Source: Fermentimonas sp. (lineage in GTDB: Bacteria > Bacteroidota > Bacteroidia > Bacteroidales > Dysgonomonadaceae). From it: a DNA stretch of 64,000 nucleotides. The translations under genes were made by a program, and so were the position numbers. Every line of letters starts with the position of its first letter. Positions within the stretch are counted from its first letter, which is position 1. The stretch lies in contig JADMKP010000010.1 of the NCBI GenBank assembly GCA_015478775.1, forward strand, positions 360,593 through 424,592. The letters are read 5' to 3'. The notes under the pieces were generated by a model. That model saw only the letters and a program-made list of their open reading frames with translations. It was not told where the DNA came from and ran no database searches. Below are positions 48,208 to 56,706 of the stretch, one piece after another.

Positions 48208-49336
48208 CTAAACGATTAAATACGGTTAATTGGTAATGTGGATTGTAATATTTATGAATTATTTCAGTTGATCTATTCCTGACAATATTTCTGTCATAAT
48301 TATTACTAAACCAGTCAATTATTTTCTTTTTCAAGTCTTCAATATCATTTTCTTTAAAAAAAAAGCCATTGTATCCATCTTGAATGGTACCAGCTTCCGG
48401 CCCTTGATTTGACATATTATCATGAGTGCAAACCGGGGTTCCAAAACTAAGAGAGTGTACTGCTGTTAACCCCACATTACCGGGTGAAACACACAGGTCG
48501 GATTTTGAAAGATATTTTCCAACTTCCTCTTCATCATAACATGCACCGGTAAAGTGCAACCATTGATTTTCTAAACCAGATATTCCTTTAATTTCTAAGT
48601 CTTTTCTCTCGGGACCATCTCCAATTATTATCAGATTAATTTTAGGAGTTTCCTCGTTTATACTATTGATAGCTTCCAAAAGTAAAACTAGTTTTTTCGC
48701 CGGAGTAAGCCTTCCTGTAAAAATTATTACTGGCAAGGTGTTATTTTTAAAAAATGGAAAAACCTCCTCTTTATCAACTTTTATTAGTTTGTGGTATAAT
48801 AATTTATGAGTTTCGTAGTCAAGTGAATTAAAAAAAACATATAATTTATCTTTGGAAAAACCTTGTTCTATCATTAACTCCTTAGCTCTTCTTTCATAAA
48901 GCAAATGAGTGTGTGCCATACGGAATAACAGTTTTTTTATCATTAACCGAAGCCTGCTCTCATTTCCATATAGGCCATGTCCCCAAAAAGTGACATGAAT
49001 TCCCCTTAATCTACATATGATAACAGAAATCCATGTTGAAATACGTGAGATTTCTCCTAAAAACACAGCATGTTGAAAATCACTCTTGAAACATTTTTTT
49101 ATAACACCCTTTTGCCAGAATTCCTTTTTACCTTTCCATTGAAAAGACTTAAATTTATGAAATCGATCTTGTTTAGTAGCAAATTCCTCTTTACTTAAAT
49201 CGATCTTTTTTACACCTGAATTAAAATCGTCACTATAGAAAACATGCATTTCCCAATGAGAGTCATTCAACAAGATACTCCACAATGACGATCTATAGTG
49301 AGGGGCTATATTAGTAAAATAATAAACAGTTACCAT
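48182..49336 (-). CDS. glycosyltransferase family 4 protein
   Basis: The 384-residue protein has the GT-B fold of group 1 glycosyltransferases. The C-terminal half has VIIFTGRLTPAKKLVLLLEAI (about 206-226), IGDGPERKDLEIKG and the donor-site region SPGNVGLTAVHSLSFGTPVCT (about 289-309), in which the usual E-x7-E is replaced by a variant. It transfers an activated sugar onto a growing polysaccharide. The start overlaps the end of a GNAT remnant, and the stop overlaps the tail of the broken ABC gene, so both borders are recombination-scarred. The gene itself looks intact. Confidence 0.85.
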   Translation of the reverse strand: MVTVYYFTNIAPHYRSSLWSILLNDSHWEMHVFYSDDFNSGVKKIDLSKEEFATKQDRFHKFKSFQWKGKKEFWQKGVIKKCFKSDFQHAVFLGEISRISTWISVIICRLRGIHVTFWGHGLYGNESRLRLMIKKLLFRMAHTHLLYERRAKELMIEQGFSKDKLYVFFNSLDYETHKLLYHKLIKVDKEEVFPFFKNNTLPVIIFTGRLTPAKKLVLLLEAINSINEETPKINLIIIGDGPERKDLEIKGISGLENQWLHFTGACYDEEEVGKYLSKSDLCVSPGNVGLTAVHSLSFGTPVCTHDNMSNQGPEAGTIQDGYNGFFFKENDIEDLKKKIIDWFSNNYDRNIVRNRSTEIIHKYYNPHYQLTVFNRLVNGQKPEL

Positions 49337-49642
49337 CCTATTTTTAATAAAATCACATTAATGCTCAACTTTGTTTTAAGTTTTACCGAGTATATTGATT
49401 CTAGTTCTAGAAATCTACCAGCTTCGATTAAGTATTCCATTCTTTGCACTCCAATAGTTTTACCCCAGTATTCTTTTTCTCCAATATAACCAAAATTTTC
49501 GGCTTCCTCACCATTTAAGTGCTTCAAGCCCATTATTGCTATTGGTTTATTATTGTGCCAAATAGACTTGAAAAAGTAGTCGTCTCTGGTTTTTTAAGCT
49601 TTCAAACCACTTCACACTAGACTCTCTGTCGAGTTCTGGATC
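49330..49642 (-). pseudogene. GNAT acetyltransferase remnant, frameshifted
   Basis: Two frames together read a GNAT fragment: DPELDRESSVKWFESLK, then after a shift at a run of A, RDDYFFKSIWHNNKPIAIMG and GYIGEKEYWGKTIGV. The same segments occur in the intact acetyltransferase at 51712-52179 (KWFQSLKERTDYY and GYIGEKKYWGKAVGV). The N-terminal third is missing, and the C-terminus ends early at the start of the glycosyltransferase gene. Confidence 0.8.
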
Positions 49643-49782
49643 TCACCTCGGTTTAATGTCTCAATAATATCAGGATTTATATCAACCCCTATAACCTTGA
49701 CACCACTTTTTGCAGCTATAACAGCTGTTGGTAATCCTATATACCCCATACCCATTACTAATACTTTAACATTCTGCCTCAT
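49612..49782 (-). pseudogene. wecC-like nucleotide-sugar dehydrogenase, N-terminal fragment
   Basis: From ATG 49782 the frame reads KVLVMGMGYIGLPTAVIAA, then KVIGVDINPDIIETLNRGEI, the NAD-binding start of UDP-N-acetyl-D-mannosamine dehydrogenase (WecC) and relatives. After about 48 residues the homology ends and the DNA becomes the GNAT remnant; a stop follows at 49612. Full-length enzymes have about 400-430 residues. It is a fragment left by recombination. Confidence 0.82.
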
Positions 49783-50290
49783 AAATAAAAAATGTAATAA
49801 TTAGAAACCACCTCAATTAAAAACGTATTGAAACTTAACTAATTTAGTTAAATAGCTCAAATATACCTCCAAAAAAAAACAATTGCCCCATTTTTTTACT
49901 TACATAATATTACAAGCAGAAATTAATTAGTGAAATATTTGTTTACTAGTTTATGTTTGAGAAGAGTTCCTGTTTATAATCATTTTAAATAATTAATATG
50001 CAAGGGTTAAAGCGTAATAATTCTTTTTAAATAAGCCAATCTAACTACTACTTCATTGTAATTTACAACTATAGAATGCAATAAATGCTTATCTTTGCAA
50101 TCGCAATCATTACACACTTCGAGTTTCGCCGTAATATATTTTTAAATATGCGGTGACAAATAATTTTTAAAAAAAGAGCTTTATATCTCATAACTAATTA
50201 CGAAGTCAAACATAATTATACTGTCATAAGTTTCAAGTTGAAAGCTATGATGATAGTTGATTAACAATAATTATTAATTTGAAAAAAGAA
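49783..50290. other. AT-rich intergenic stretch with a long leader of the beta-helix gene
   Basis: No ORF is supported. TATCTTTG at 50090-50097 may be a -7 promoter box for the beta-helix gene, which would give a leader of about 190 bases. TCGCCG (50126-50131) can pair with CGGTGA (50151-50156) around an AT-rich stem. No -33 element is evident. Confidence 0.5.
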
Positions 50291-51640
50291 ATGAAACTAA
50301 ACTACACATTTTACATTATTATACTTACTATAATATGTACAATTACCCCTTTTCAGCACACATTTGGTCAGGGATCGCGCTACACAGGAAATTACAAAAA
50401 ATCAGGTCAGGTTACTTTTACTAATCAGAAAAATTTAGTTATTGAAGGATTAGAAATCAATAACGTGGAAGGACCCGCAATTCAGGTTTTAAATTGCGAA
50501 AATGTTACTATTAGATATAATAGGATTACAAACGTTGGGAAAAAACCAGCAATTTATATTTTTAATTCGAAGAATGTAACCATCGTAGACAATTCACTTG
50601 AAAACGTTCAATCAGGACTTGTAGCAGGCACTTCACAAGGTATTAAATTTGAATACAATGATGTATTAAATGTACTTGGATCCTTAAGAGGTGGCTCAGT
50701 TATTGGTGTAATGGCGCAATTCAACAATGTATCTGGTGCAGGAAACAGCATCAGTTATAATGCAAATGAAAATCTTCCCGGACAAAGTTCAACTGAAGAC
50801 ATTATAAATATATTTAATTCAAATGGGACTGCACAGAGTCCTATTGTTATAAGAGGCAACTGGATTAGAGGTGGCGGTCCATCTACTTCGGGAGGTGGAA
50901 TCAATATTGGAGATTATGGTGGTTCATATCAAATTACAGAAAATAATATACTAGTAGACCCAGGTAATTATGGTATAGGTATTTCAGGTGGTAATAACAT
51001 GACAATGAGAAACAACAAGGTATTTGGTAAAAAAAATAGCTTTACGAATGTAGGTTTAACTGCATGTAATTGGTATGAAAGTGTAAGTAAATCACATTCA
51101 ATAAGAGTTGAAAATAACGCAATTAACTATACAAATAAAAATGGTTTAGTAAACACTTGGTGGTTCTATCAAAATATTGAACCGGTGACTGGAAGAGAAA
51201 CAAACTATTATGACTCAAAGATAAATGCTTCAATTCTTCCCGACCAAATAATTGGAAGGGCTCGTTCAGGATTATCACCAATTAATCCTGATGATCAGAC
51301 GCCTGGAGGTGGAACAACAAACCCCAATAATCCTGATGATGAAAATCCTGGAAATGGTTCTGTTGAAAAACCTGGTACACCTATACCAAATCTGCCCATA
51401 ATTAATAATGACCCTTCAATTACTATATACCTTGATAACTATAATCGTGCCTGCATAAATATTAGTGGTAGACAATCATCTGCGCTGGTAATGATTGCAG
51501 ATAGTAATGGCAGGCTTATACATCAACAATCTCTTTCGAGTTATCATACTGTATTACCAAATGATCCGATTCCGGGTACATATTATGTATATGTAAAAAA
51601 CGGCAATAAGGAACATTTAAAACAATTACAGATTAAGTAA
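50291..51640 (+). CDS. exported right-handed beta-helix protein with T9SS-like C-terminal domain
   Basis: The protein (449 residues from ATG 50291; a TTG four codons earlier is less likely) has a signal peptide ending near HTFGQ. Residues 30-320 form a parallel beta-helix with NVTIRYNRITNVG and NVTIVDNSLENVQ repeats, as in polysaccharide lyases and related carbohydrate-active proteins. A Pro/Asn/Asp-rich linker (NPDDQTPGGGTTNPNNPDD) precedes a C-terminal beta domain ending PGTYYVYVKNG...LKQLQIK, similar to type A sorting domains of the type IX secretion system. It may act on or bind the polysaccharide of this locus. Confidence 0.75.
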   Translation: MKLNYTFYIIILTIICTITPFQHTFGQGSRYTGNYKKSGQVTFTNQKNLVIEGLEINNVEGPAIQVLNCENVTIRYNRITNVGKKPAIYIFNSKNVTIVDNSLENVQSGLVAGTSQGIKFEYNDVLNVLGSLRGGSVIGVMAQFNNVSGAGNSISYNANENLPGQSSTEDIINIFNSNGTAQSPIVIRGNWIRGGGPSTSGGGINIGDYGGSYQITENNILVDPGNYGIGISGGNNMTMRNNKVFGKKNSFTNVGLTACNWYESVSKSHSIRVENNAINYTNKNGLVNTWWFYQNIEPVTGRETNYYDSKINASILPDQIIGRARSGLSPINPDDQTPGGGTTNPNNPDDENPGNGSVEKPGTPIPNLPIINNDPSITIYLDNYNRACINISGRQSSALVMIADSNGRLIHQQSLSSYHTVLPNDPIPGTYYVYVKNGNKEHLKQLQIK

Positions 51641-51667
51641 TTTTTCTGAGAAATTAATTCATAATAT

Positions 51668-51710
51668 ATCCCTGCTGTCAAATAATGGTTTTAACAGCAG
51701 GGATTCATTT
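51668..51710 (+). terminator. intrinsic terminator between the beta-helix gene and the GNAT gene
   Basis: A perfect 11-bp stem, ATCCCTGCTGT (51668-51678) with ACAGCAGGGAT (51694-51704), is followed by TCATTTTTT. The flanking genes converge, so it may work in both directions. Confidence 0.88.
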
Positions 51711-51711
51711 T

Positions 51712-52179
51712 TTATAAGTTTTTGCGTAATGTAAATGAAAAATCATCTTCAAATTCCTTTTTGTAACCAAAACGTTGATGCAATTTGTATGAACTTAGAT
51801 TGTCAATTCTAATTTTTGCATATATTGAAGATAATCCCAGCGATCGTCCTTTATCTAGCATAACCTGCATCATATCTACTCCTACAGCTTTTCCCCAGTA
51901 TTTTTTTTCACCTATATATCCAAACACTTCTGCATCGGTATCAGTAATATTTTTTAGCCCTACAACTCCTATTGGATTATCATTGCGCCAAACACCACAT
52001 ATATAATAATCGGTTCTTTCTTTTAAGCTTTGAAACCACTTTTCTTGACTTTCATTTGTTAGATCTGGAGCAAATGTTAATCGTTTAATTTCAGGATCAC
52101 TTAACCACTCCGATGATTTTTCAAGTATTACTCTATCATATTCTCTGTATTCTACATCAATAATTTTTCTAAATTCCAT
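51712..52179 (-). CDS. GNAT family N-acetyltransferase
   Basis: The 155-residue protein is a RimJ/RimL-like acetyltransferase: KWFQSLKERTDYYICGV, then PIGVVGLKNI, GYIGEKKYWGKAVGVDMMQV (acetyl-CoA binding region, about 87-106) and NLSSYKLHQRFGY. It is the last gene of the polysaccharide operon, 92 bases after the acyl carrier protein gene. In such loci these enzymes usually acetylate amino sugars. A frameshifted relative lies 2 kb away at 49330-49642. Confidence 0.85.
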   Translation of the reverse strand: MEFRKIIDVEYREYDRVILEKSSEWLSDPEIKRLTFAPDLTNESQEKWFQSLKERTDYYICGVWRNDNPIGVVGLKNITDTDAEVFGYIGEKKYWGKAVGVDMMQVMLDKGRSLGLSSIYAKIRIDNLSSYKLHQRFGYKKEFEDDFSFTLRKNL

Positions 52180-52271
52180 AATATATTAATTTATCTGTTT
52201 AATAATTAGCCTTACTGCAAATTATCAAAAACTTACAATTGTTTTTTCAAATTGTTTATCTTCATTATAAT

Positions 52272-52517
52272 CTATAAGCTAGCTTTAGCCTTTAAGCTAT
52301 CTAGTAACTCCCCAACATTCTTCCAAGAGAGAATCTCCTTAGAAGAAAATTTAACTTTAAATTGTTTCTCTATTGCTACTATTAATTGTATGTGAGTAAG
52401 AGAGTCCCATCCATCAACATCATTAGCAGTAGTTTCGCGCGTAAGATTTAATGATTCTTCATCCAGAATATCTCTGAAAATATTCTCCACTTCATTTAAT
52501 ACTCTTTCCTTTTCCAT
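52272..52517 (-). CDS. acyl carrier protein
   Basis: The 81-residue, acidic, helical protein has the phosphopantetheine attachment site DGWDSLTHI (Ser39). The NDVDGWDSL form is typical of dedicated carrier proteins in secondary pathways, not of the main fatty-acid ACP (usually DSLDTVEL). It lies 11 bases downstream of the FkbH-like gene. It probably carries a small acyl group, such as glyceryl, for transfer by enzymes of the same locus. Confidence 0.9.
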   Translation of the reverse strand: MEKERVLNEVENIFRDILDEESLNLTRETTANDVDGWDSLTHIQLIVAIEKQFKVKFSSKEILSWKNVGELLDSLKAKASL

Positions 52518-52528
52518 ATTTTAATTGT

Positions 52529-54256
52529 TCAAATTGCTATTATATAACTCTCTTTTTCTTTGTATTCACTCACATTAAGTTTAAAATAGTGATGCATAGG
52601 GTCTTCTACTTTAATAAAACCTAATTGTGTGTAATGATTTTGTACCATGCTATTCTTTGAAGTAGGTATATACTCTCCCATGATATTTTTGAAGCCTTTA
52701 CCACGTGCATATTCTACAATAGTGTTTAGTGTAAAATTCTCCATACCACGCTTTAAAACCCTACAACTCATAAACCATGTATCAATAAATGCAGTTTCGT
52801 CATCTTTTTTCTTAAGGATTACTACACAAATTAATCCATTATCTCCAAATTTATCTGTAAGGGTGAAACTAAAAGTATGAGAGTCTTCATCCTTAGACAT
52901 AAGTTCTACCTCTGCCTCTGTATATCTTATGGTACGCAAGTTGAATTGATTGCTTCGTAGCGACAATTGAGATACGCGTGGGGTGTTGAAGCTATTAAAA
53001 GGTGTGACCTCTGATTTCATATCAAGACTTTGAAGAAAATCGGCCTCATTTGCAAAACTAGTTTGGGTAGCTGCTCGCTCTGCTTCAACCTGATAATGTT
53101 TTGTTCTGTCGGCATCTGTATGTGAATGAGTTGCCGTTTCAAAAAGATTTAAGCTATACAGATATTCTAAATATTGAGCCGGATCTTCGGGAAGTTCAGG
53201 AACTGTTACATCTGGTAAGTTTTCTCGTACCATATTTCTTTCAAATGGGTTATCATCAAGAAATACGATTGAATCGAAACCAATATTTAGTATGGATTGT
53301 ATACGACGAATATTATCTGCTTTATTTTCCCAGTTTGCTATAAAAACAGCAATATCTTTTAAACGTAAAACCATTTCGGGATGCTTCTCAAACGGTTCTT
53401 TAGCAGTATCCTCATTATTTTTAGAGCAAACTGCAAGTATTATGCCTCTGTTCTTCAACTTCAATGCCCATTCCTGAAATTCTGTAAAAGCCTTTCCAAT
53501 ACCAAGTTCATGACCTAGCTCCAGTTTCTCATATCCGTCGTCTCCCACAATGCCTCCCCAAACGGTATTATCTAAATCTAGTATCAGGCATTTTTTAAAT
53601 TTCCCCTCAATAGCAGAAATAATATCCATTGTTCTTCTAGCAATATGTGGTAATGCCTCAATAGAAAAGATAATTTCGCTACCAATATACACTGCGGGGT
53701 GAAACATAATATCACGACCAATTTTATTTTGTATTGCTGCTATATCGCTAATAAACAGATTGGAATTATTAATACTGGTTTCCATTAAATTAAAATTGAG
53801 CTTTCTTACCTGATATGTAAAAGAGCTCTCAACCCTATTTGCATAACTCCCATACACGGTGTCATCAATTTCGGGATAATTGAAATATATGAGTCGTGAC
53901 TTTACCATCTTTGAAACACTACTTACAAAATCTAGCCGATTATCAGCTAATAAATGCTGTTTATCTACAGGTAGTTTATTATATGTTGAAAGCAACTTGT
54001 GTGAGGATTGAAATACAACAATATAATCGGCATTAAACTCATACAGTTCTGAAGTTGTGTTGAGTAATTGACGTTCTACCTGACTGTAGTCTGCTTCAAA
54101 CATATCAATATTGAATCCTCTCTCAAAAGCAACACCTTTAAGAGCCGTTGCTAAAAATTGGGTTGCTGAATCTCCTAATAGAGCAACTTTTACAGTAGGT
54201 AGAAAGGATACATCCTTTTTGAGATTACTTTTTAGAGTATTAAAACTACTTATCAT
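52529..54256 (-). CDS. FkbH-like protein (HAD-IIIC phosphatase with C-terminal GNAT-like domain)
   Basis: The 575-residue protein has three parts: an N-terminal SGNH-like region (VALLGDSATQFLA, about 23-35), a HAD-IIIC domain with LILDLDNTVWGG (Asp227, Asp229) and FLDDNPFERNMVRE (near 336), and a GNAT-like C-terminus (about 420-570). FkbH proteins of polyketide pathways take 1,3-bisphosphoglycerate and load a glyceryl group onto a carrier protein. The adjacent ACP gene suits this. The acyl group used here is not proven. Confidence 0.88.
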   Translation of the reverse strand: MISSFNTLKSNLKKDVSFLPTVKVALLGDSATQFLATALKGVAFERGFNIDMFEADYSQVERQLLNTTSELYEFNADYIVVFQSSHKLLSTYNKLPVDKQHLLADNRLDFVSSVSKMVKSRLIYFNYPEIDDTVYGSYANRVESSFTYQVRKLNFNLMETSINNSNLFISDIAAIQNKIGRDIMFHPAVYIGSEIIFSIEALPHIARRTMDIISAIEGKFKKCLILDLDNTVWGGIVGDDGYEKLELGHELGIGKAFTEFQEWALKLKNRGIILAVCSKNNEDTAKEPFEKHPEMVLRLKDIAVFIANWENKADNIRRIQSILNIGFDSIVFLDDNPFERNMVRENLPDVTVPELPEDPAQYLEYLYSLNLFETATHSHTDADRTKHYQVEAERAATQTSFANEADFLQSLDMKSEVTPFNSFNTPRVSQLSLRSNQFNLRTIRYTEAEVELMSKDEDSHTFSFTLTDKFGDNGLICVVILKKKDDETAFIDTWFMSCRVLKRGMENFTLNTIVEYARGKGFKNIMGEYIPTSKNSMVQNHYTQLGFIKVEDPMHHYFKLNVSEYKEKESYIIAI

Positions 54257-54260
54257 ATTT

Positions 54261-55205
54261 TTATTTTTTATGTATGATGCTATCGAGCATTAAAGTGATT
54301 TTTTTAGACCCTATTTCATTTAAATGATTGGCATCGTAATAATCATGTTCAGTAAAATAATCAATATTTGAAAAGTCGTAGAAAAAAACATTGTCGTACT
54401 GTTCATCAAATGATATACAGAAATCCTTTTGAATAGTAAGGTACTCCTCTTTCTGAGAGTTTCTGTATGAGGTATATAGTGGCAAATTAATCAACAACAC
54501 CTTAATATTTCTCTTCTCACACTCTCTAATTATATCATTTACATACTTTTTGTTGTGAATTATATTATTTTTATCTATAGCATGTGTAATTATTGAATTA
54601 TGCCTATTTGCTTCAAACTCTCCATTATCCCAATTAGCTTGCCGCTTATCTAATGTATAGTTTGCACCATACCCCATATCATTTACCGTACGGCGACTCT
54701 CATCCTTTAAACCCATAATGGTGAGTAAACCATTGGCTGCAGTTTTGAAGGTTGCAGCATTTTTAAAATAAAGTTCATAGTTATATTTACCTTGCCATCT
54801 GTGGAAATTGCTACCATAATGAATATTATAAAACTTCACTCTCCACCACTCAGGACTATCTTCAATATCTCCAAATGGAGACCAAAATTCAATACCCAGT
54901 ATCACATATTCAAGGGAAGGCATTTGATCTATGAATTTATGGAATATAAAATGATCGTATTTTAAAGATTGAGATAGATGTGCTGCATTGAATCCTTTTT
55001 TGTTGAGATATTGAGGATTAATATCATACAAAACCGTAGAGGCACCTAGCGCGAGAACTTCTACGTCTCGGCTATTTATGGTAAGCCACTGATTCTTAAA
55101 AGCGTAGTCATTGGGTATTTTTCTTAATGAATACTCCGAAACAACTGCTAATAGTGTAGCAGGAAGCAAAAAATAAAGACCAATTTCAATGAGATATTTT
55201 TTCAT
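54261..55205 (-). CDS. membrane-anchored SGNH-like protein, probable partner of MBOAT
   Basis: The 314-residue protein has an N-terminal membrane segment (about 5-22) and an extracytoplasmic domain with VLALGASTVLYDINPQYL (near 50-67), NAAHLSQSLKYDHFIFHKF and VILGIEFWSPFGD. This resembles the SGNH-like helper proteins encoded beside MBOAT acyltransferases (AlgJ/DltD-like arrangement). The Ser after GA in the first motif may be the nucleophile. It lies between the MBOAT gene (36 bases) and the FkbH-like gene (4 bases). No precise family is assigned. Confidence 0.75.
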   Translation of the reverse strand: MKKYLIEIGLYFLLPATLLAVVSEYSLRKIPNDYAFKNQWLTINSRDVEVLALGASTVLYDINPQYLNKKGFNAAHLSQSLKYDHFIFHKFIDQMPSLEYVILGIEFWSPFGDIEDSPEWWRVKFYNIHYGSNFHRWQGKYNYELYFKNAATFKTAANGLLTIMGLKDESRRTVNDMGYGANYTLDKRQANWDNGEFEANRHNSIITHAIDKNNIIHNKKYVNDIIRECEKRNIKVLLINLPLYTSYRNSQKEEYLTIQKDFCISFDEQYDNVFFYDFSNIDYFTEHDYYDANHLNEIGSKKITLMLDSIIHKK

Positions 55206-55241
55206 ATAAGTGCATTCTTTTATTGTTATACGACTGTTTGT

Positions 55242-56693
55242 TTAAAATTGCATATATATAAATACTTGTTCCTCTCCACTAAATAGCACCACTAGAATTA
55301 GTATTAACCAATAGATAGCAAAGCGAGTAAATTTTTGAGGAATTAAAGATTCTATTTGTAATGCATACTCTTTATCCCTTTGTTTCCACTCAGCAAATAA
55401 CATAATGAAAGTAAAAAAGAGAGATAGAAAAAGAATACGCACACCATCAGCAGTGAATGAAGTAGGGTTCGAAAAATTAAGTAACCCTTTCATAAACTCC
55501 CAAGTTTGGCTAAGTGATTGTGAATTGAAAATAATTTTTCCGAATGAAACAAGAAGATATGTACTAATTATCTTAATTAAATCACTCATAAAAGGTGCTC
55601 CAAACTTATTAACCTTTAGCTTTTTACTTTTCCCGAAAGAGCCTGATAATACTAAAGGGATAAATAGTAATCCATGATACAATCCGAAAACAGCAAATGT
55701 CCAATCTGCACCATGCCAAAACCCTATAATTATCATACTTATAATCATAGCTAGAATAAGACCGACATTTCCCCACGATCTAAACCTTATGTTAATAGGC
55801 ATAAAGACGTAGTCAGTGACCCATGATGTAAGAGACATGTGCCACGAACGCCAATATTCTGCTATGTTACGAGTAAAAAATGGATATCGGAAGTTGACAG
55901 CTACTCTAAAACCTAATATCTTACCTACACCTATTGCCATATCAGAATATCCCGAGAAATCGGCGTACAACTGAATTGGGTAAACAAGAGCTGCAACAAT
56001 TAGAGTAGTGGCATTATGGCTACCAACATCTCCCCAAACAGAACCGAGAAATATTGCCATATTATCGGCTATAACCATTTTCTTAAATATTCCCCAAAGA
56101 ATTTGACGAGTTCCATCCATTGCCATATTGTAATCGAATACTCTTGCAGATTTTAGCTGAGGAAGGAAGTCGTTGGGCCGATCTATTGGTCCTGCAAGTA
56201 AAGTTGGGAAAAAAGCTATGTATGCTGCAAATGCAATAAAATCTCTAGCAGGTTCTATTTTGCCACGATTAACCTCAATCAAATAGCTAATTAACCGGAA
56301 TGTAAAAAAGCTAATTCCTAATGGGAAAAGAATATTTAAAGTAGTGATATTTGCATTAAAACCTAGAGAAGTAATTAGTGTTTCGAATGAATCGATAAAG
56401 AAGTTTAGATATTTAAAATAAACCAACATTCCAACACCTACCAAAACTCCAAGAGCAGTAAAGAGTGAAGCTTTTTTATTATTACTCCTATTTATAAGTA
56501 TGCCTAGTATATAAAAAATTATGGTTGCCGTAAATATAACCGGAAGCATGTTCAAATCGGTTATACCATAGAATATATAACTTGCTATGAGCAGACACCA
56601 ATTTTGTGCTCCTGTTTTATTCTTTAAAGGGAAGTAGTAAACCAAGAATAGGATTACAAAAAAGAATAGAAAGTTAAATGAATTGATTACCAT
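55242..56693 (-). CDS. MBOAT family O-acyltransferase
   Basis: The 483-residue membrane protein has about ten hydrophobic segments and the MBOAT motifs: AEYWRSWHMSLTSWVTDYVF (about 279-298), IIGFWHGADWTFAVFG with the conserved His, and YHGLL. Relatives such as AlgI and DltB move acyl groups across or onto extracytoplasmic sugars or teichoic acids. With the SGNH-like, FkbH-like and ACP genes downstream it forms a complete donor-to-acceptor set for modifying the polysaccharide. The gene lies 13 bases after fcl. Confidence 0.92.
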   Translation of the reverse strand: MVINSFNFLFFFVILFLVYYFPLKNKTGAQNWCLLIASYIFYGITDLNMLPVIFTATIIFYILGILINRSNNKKASLFTALGVLVGVGMLVYFKYLNFFIDSFETLITSLGFNANITTLNILFPLGISFFTFRLISYLIEVNRGKIEPARDFIAFAAYIAFFPTLLAGPIDRPNDFLPQLKSARVFDYNMAMDGTRQILWGIFKKMVIADNMAIFLGSVWGDVGSHNATTLIVAALVYPIQLYADFSGYSDMAIGVGKILGFRVAVNFRYPFFTRNIAEYWRSWHMSLTSWVTDYVFMPINIRFRSWGNVGLILAMIISMIIIGFWHGADWTFAVFGLYHGLLFIPLVLSGSFGKSKKLKVNKFGAPFMSDLIKIISTYLLVSFGKIIFNSQSLSQTWEFMKGLLNFSNPTSFTADGVRILFLSLFFTFIMLFAEWKQRDKEYALQIESLIPQKFTRFAIYWLILILVVLFSGEEQVFIYMQF

Positions 56694-56706
56694 AAATAAT
56701 ATTTAA

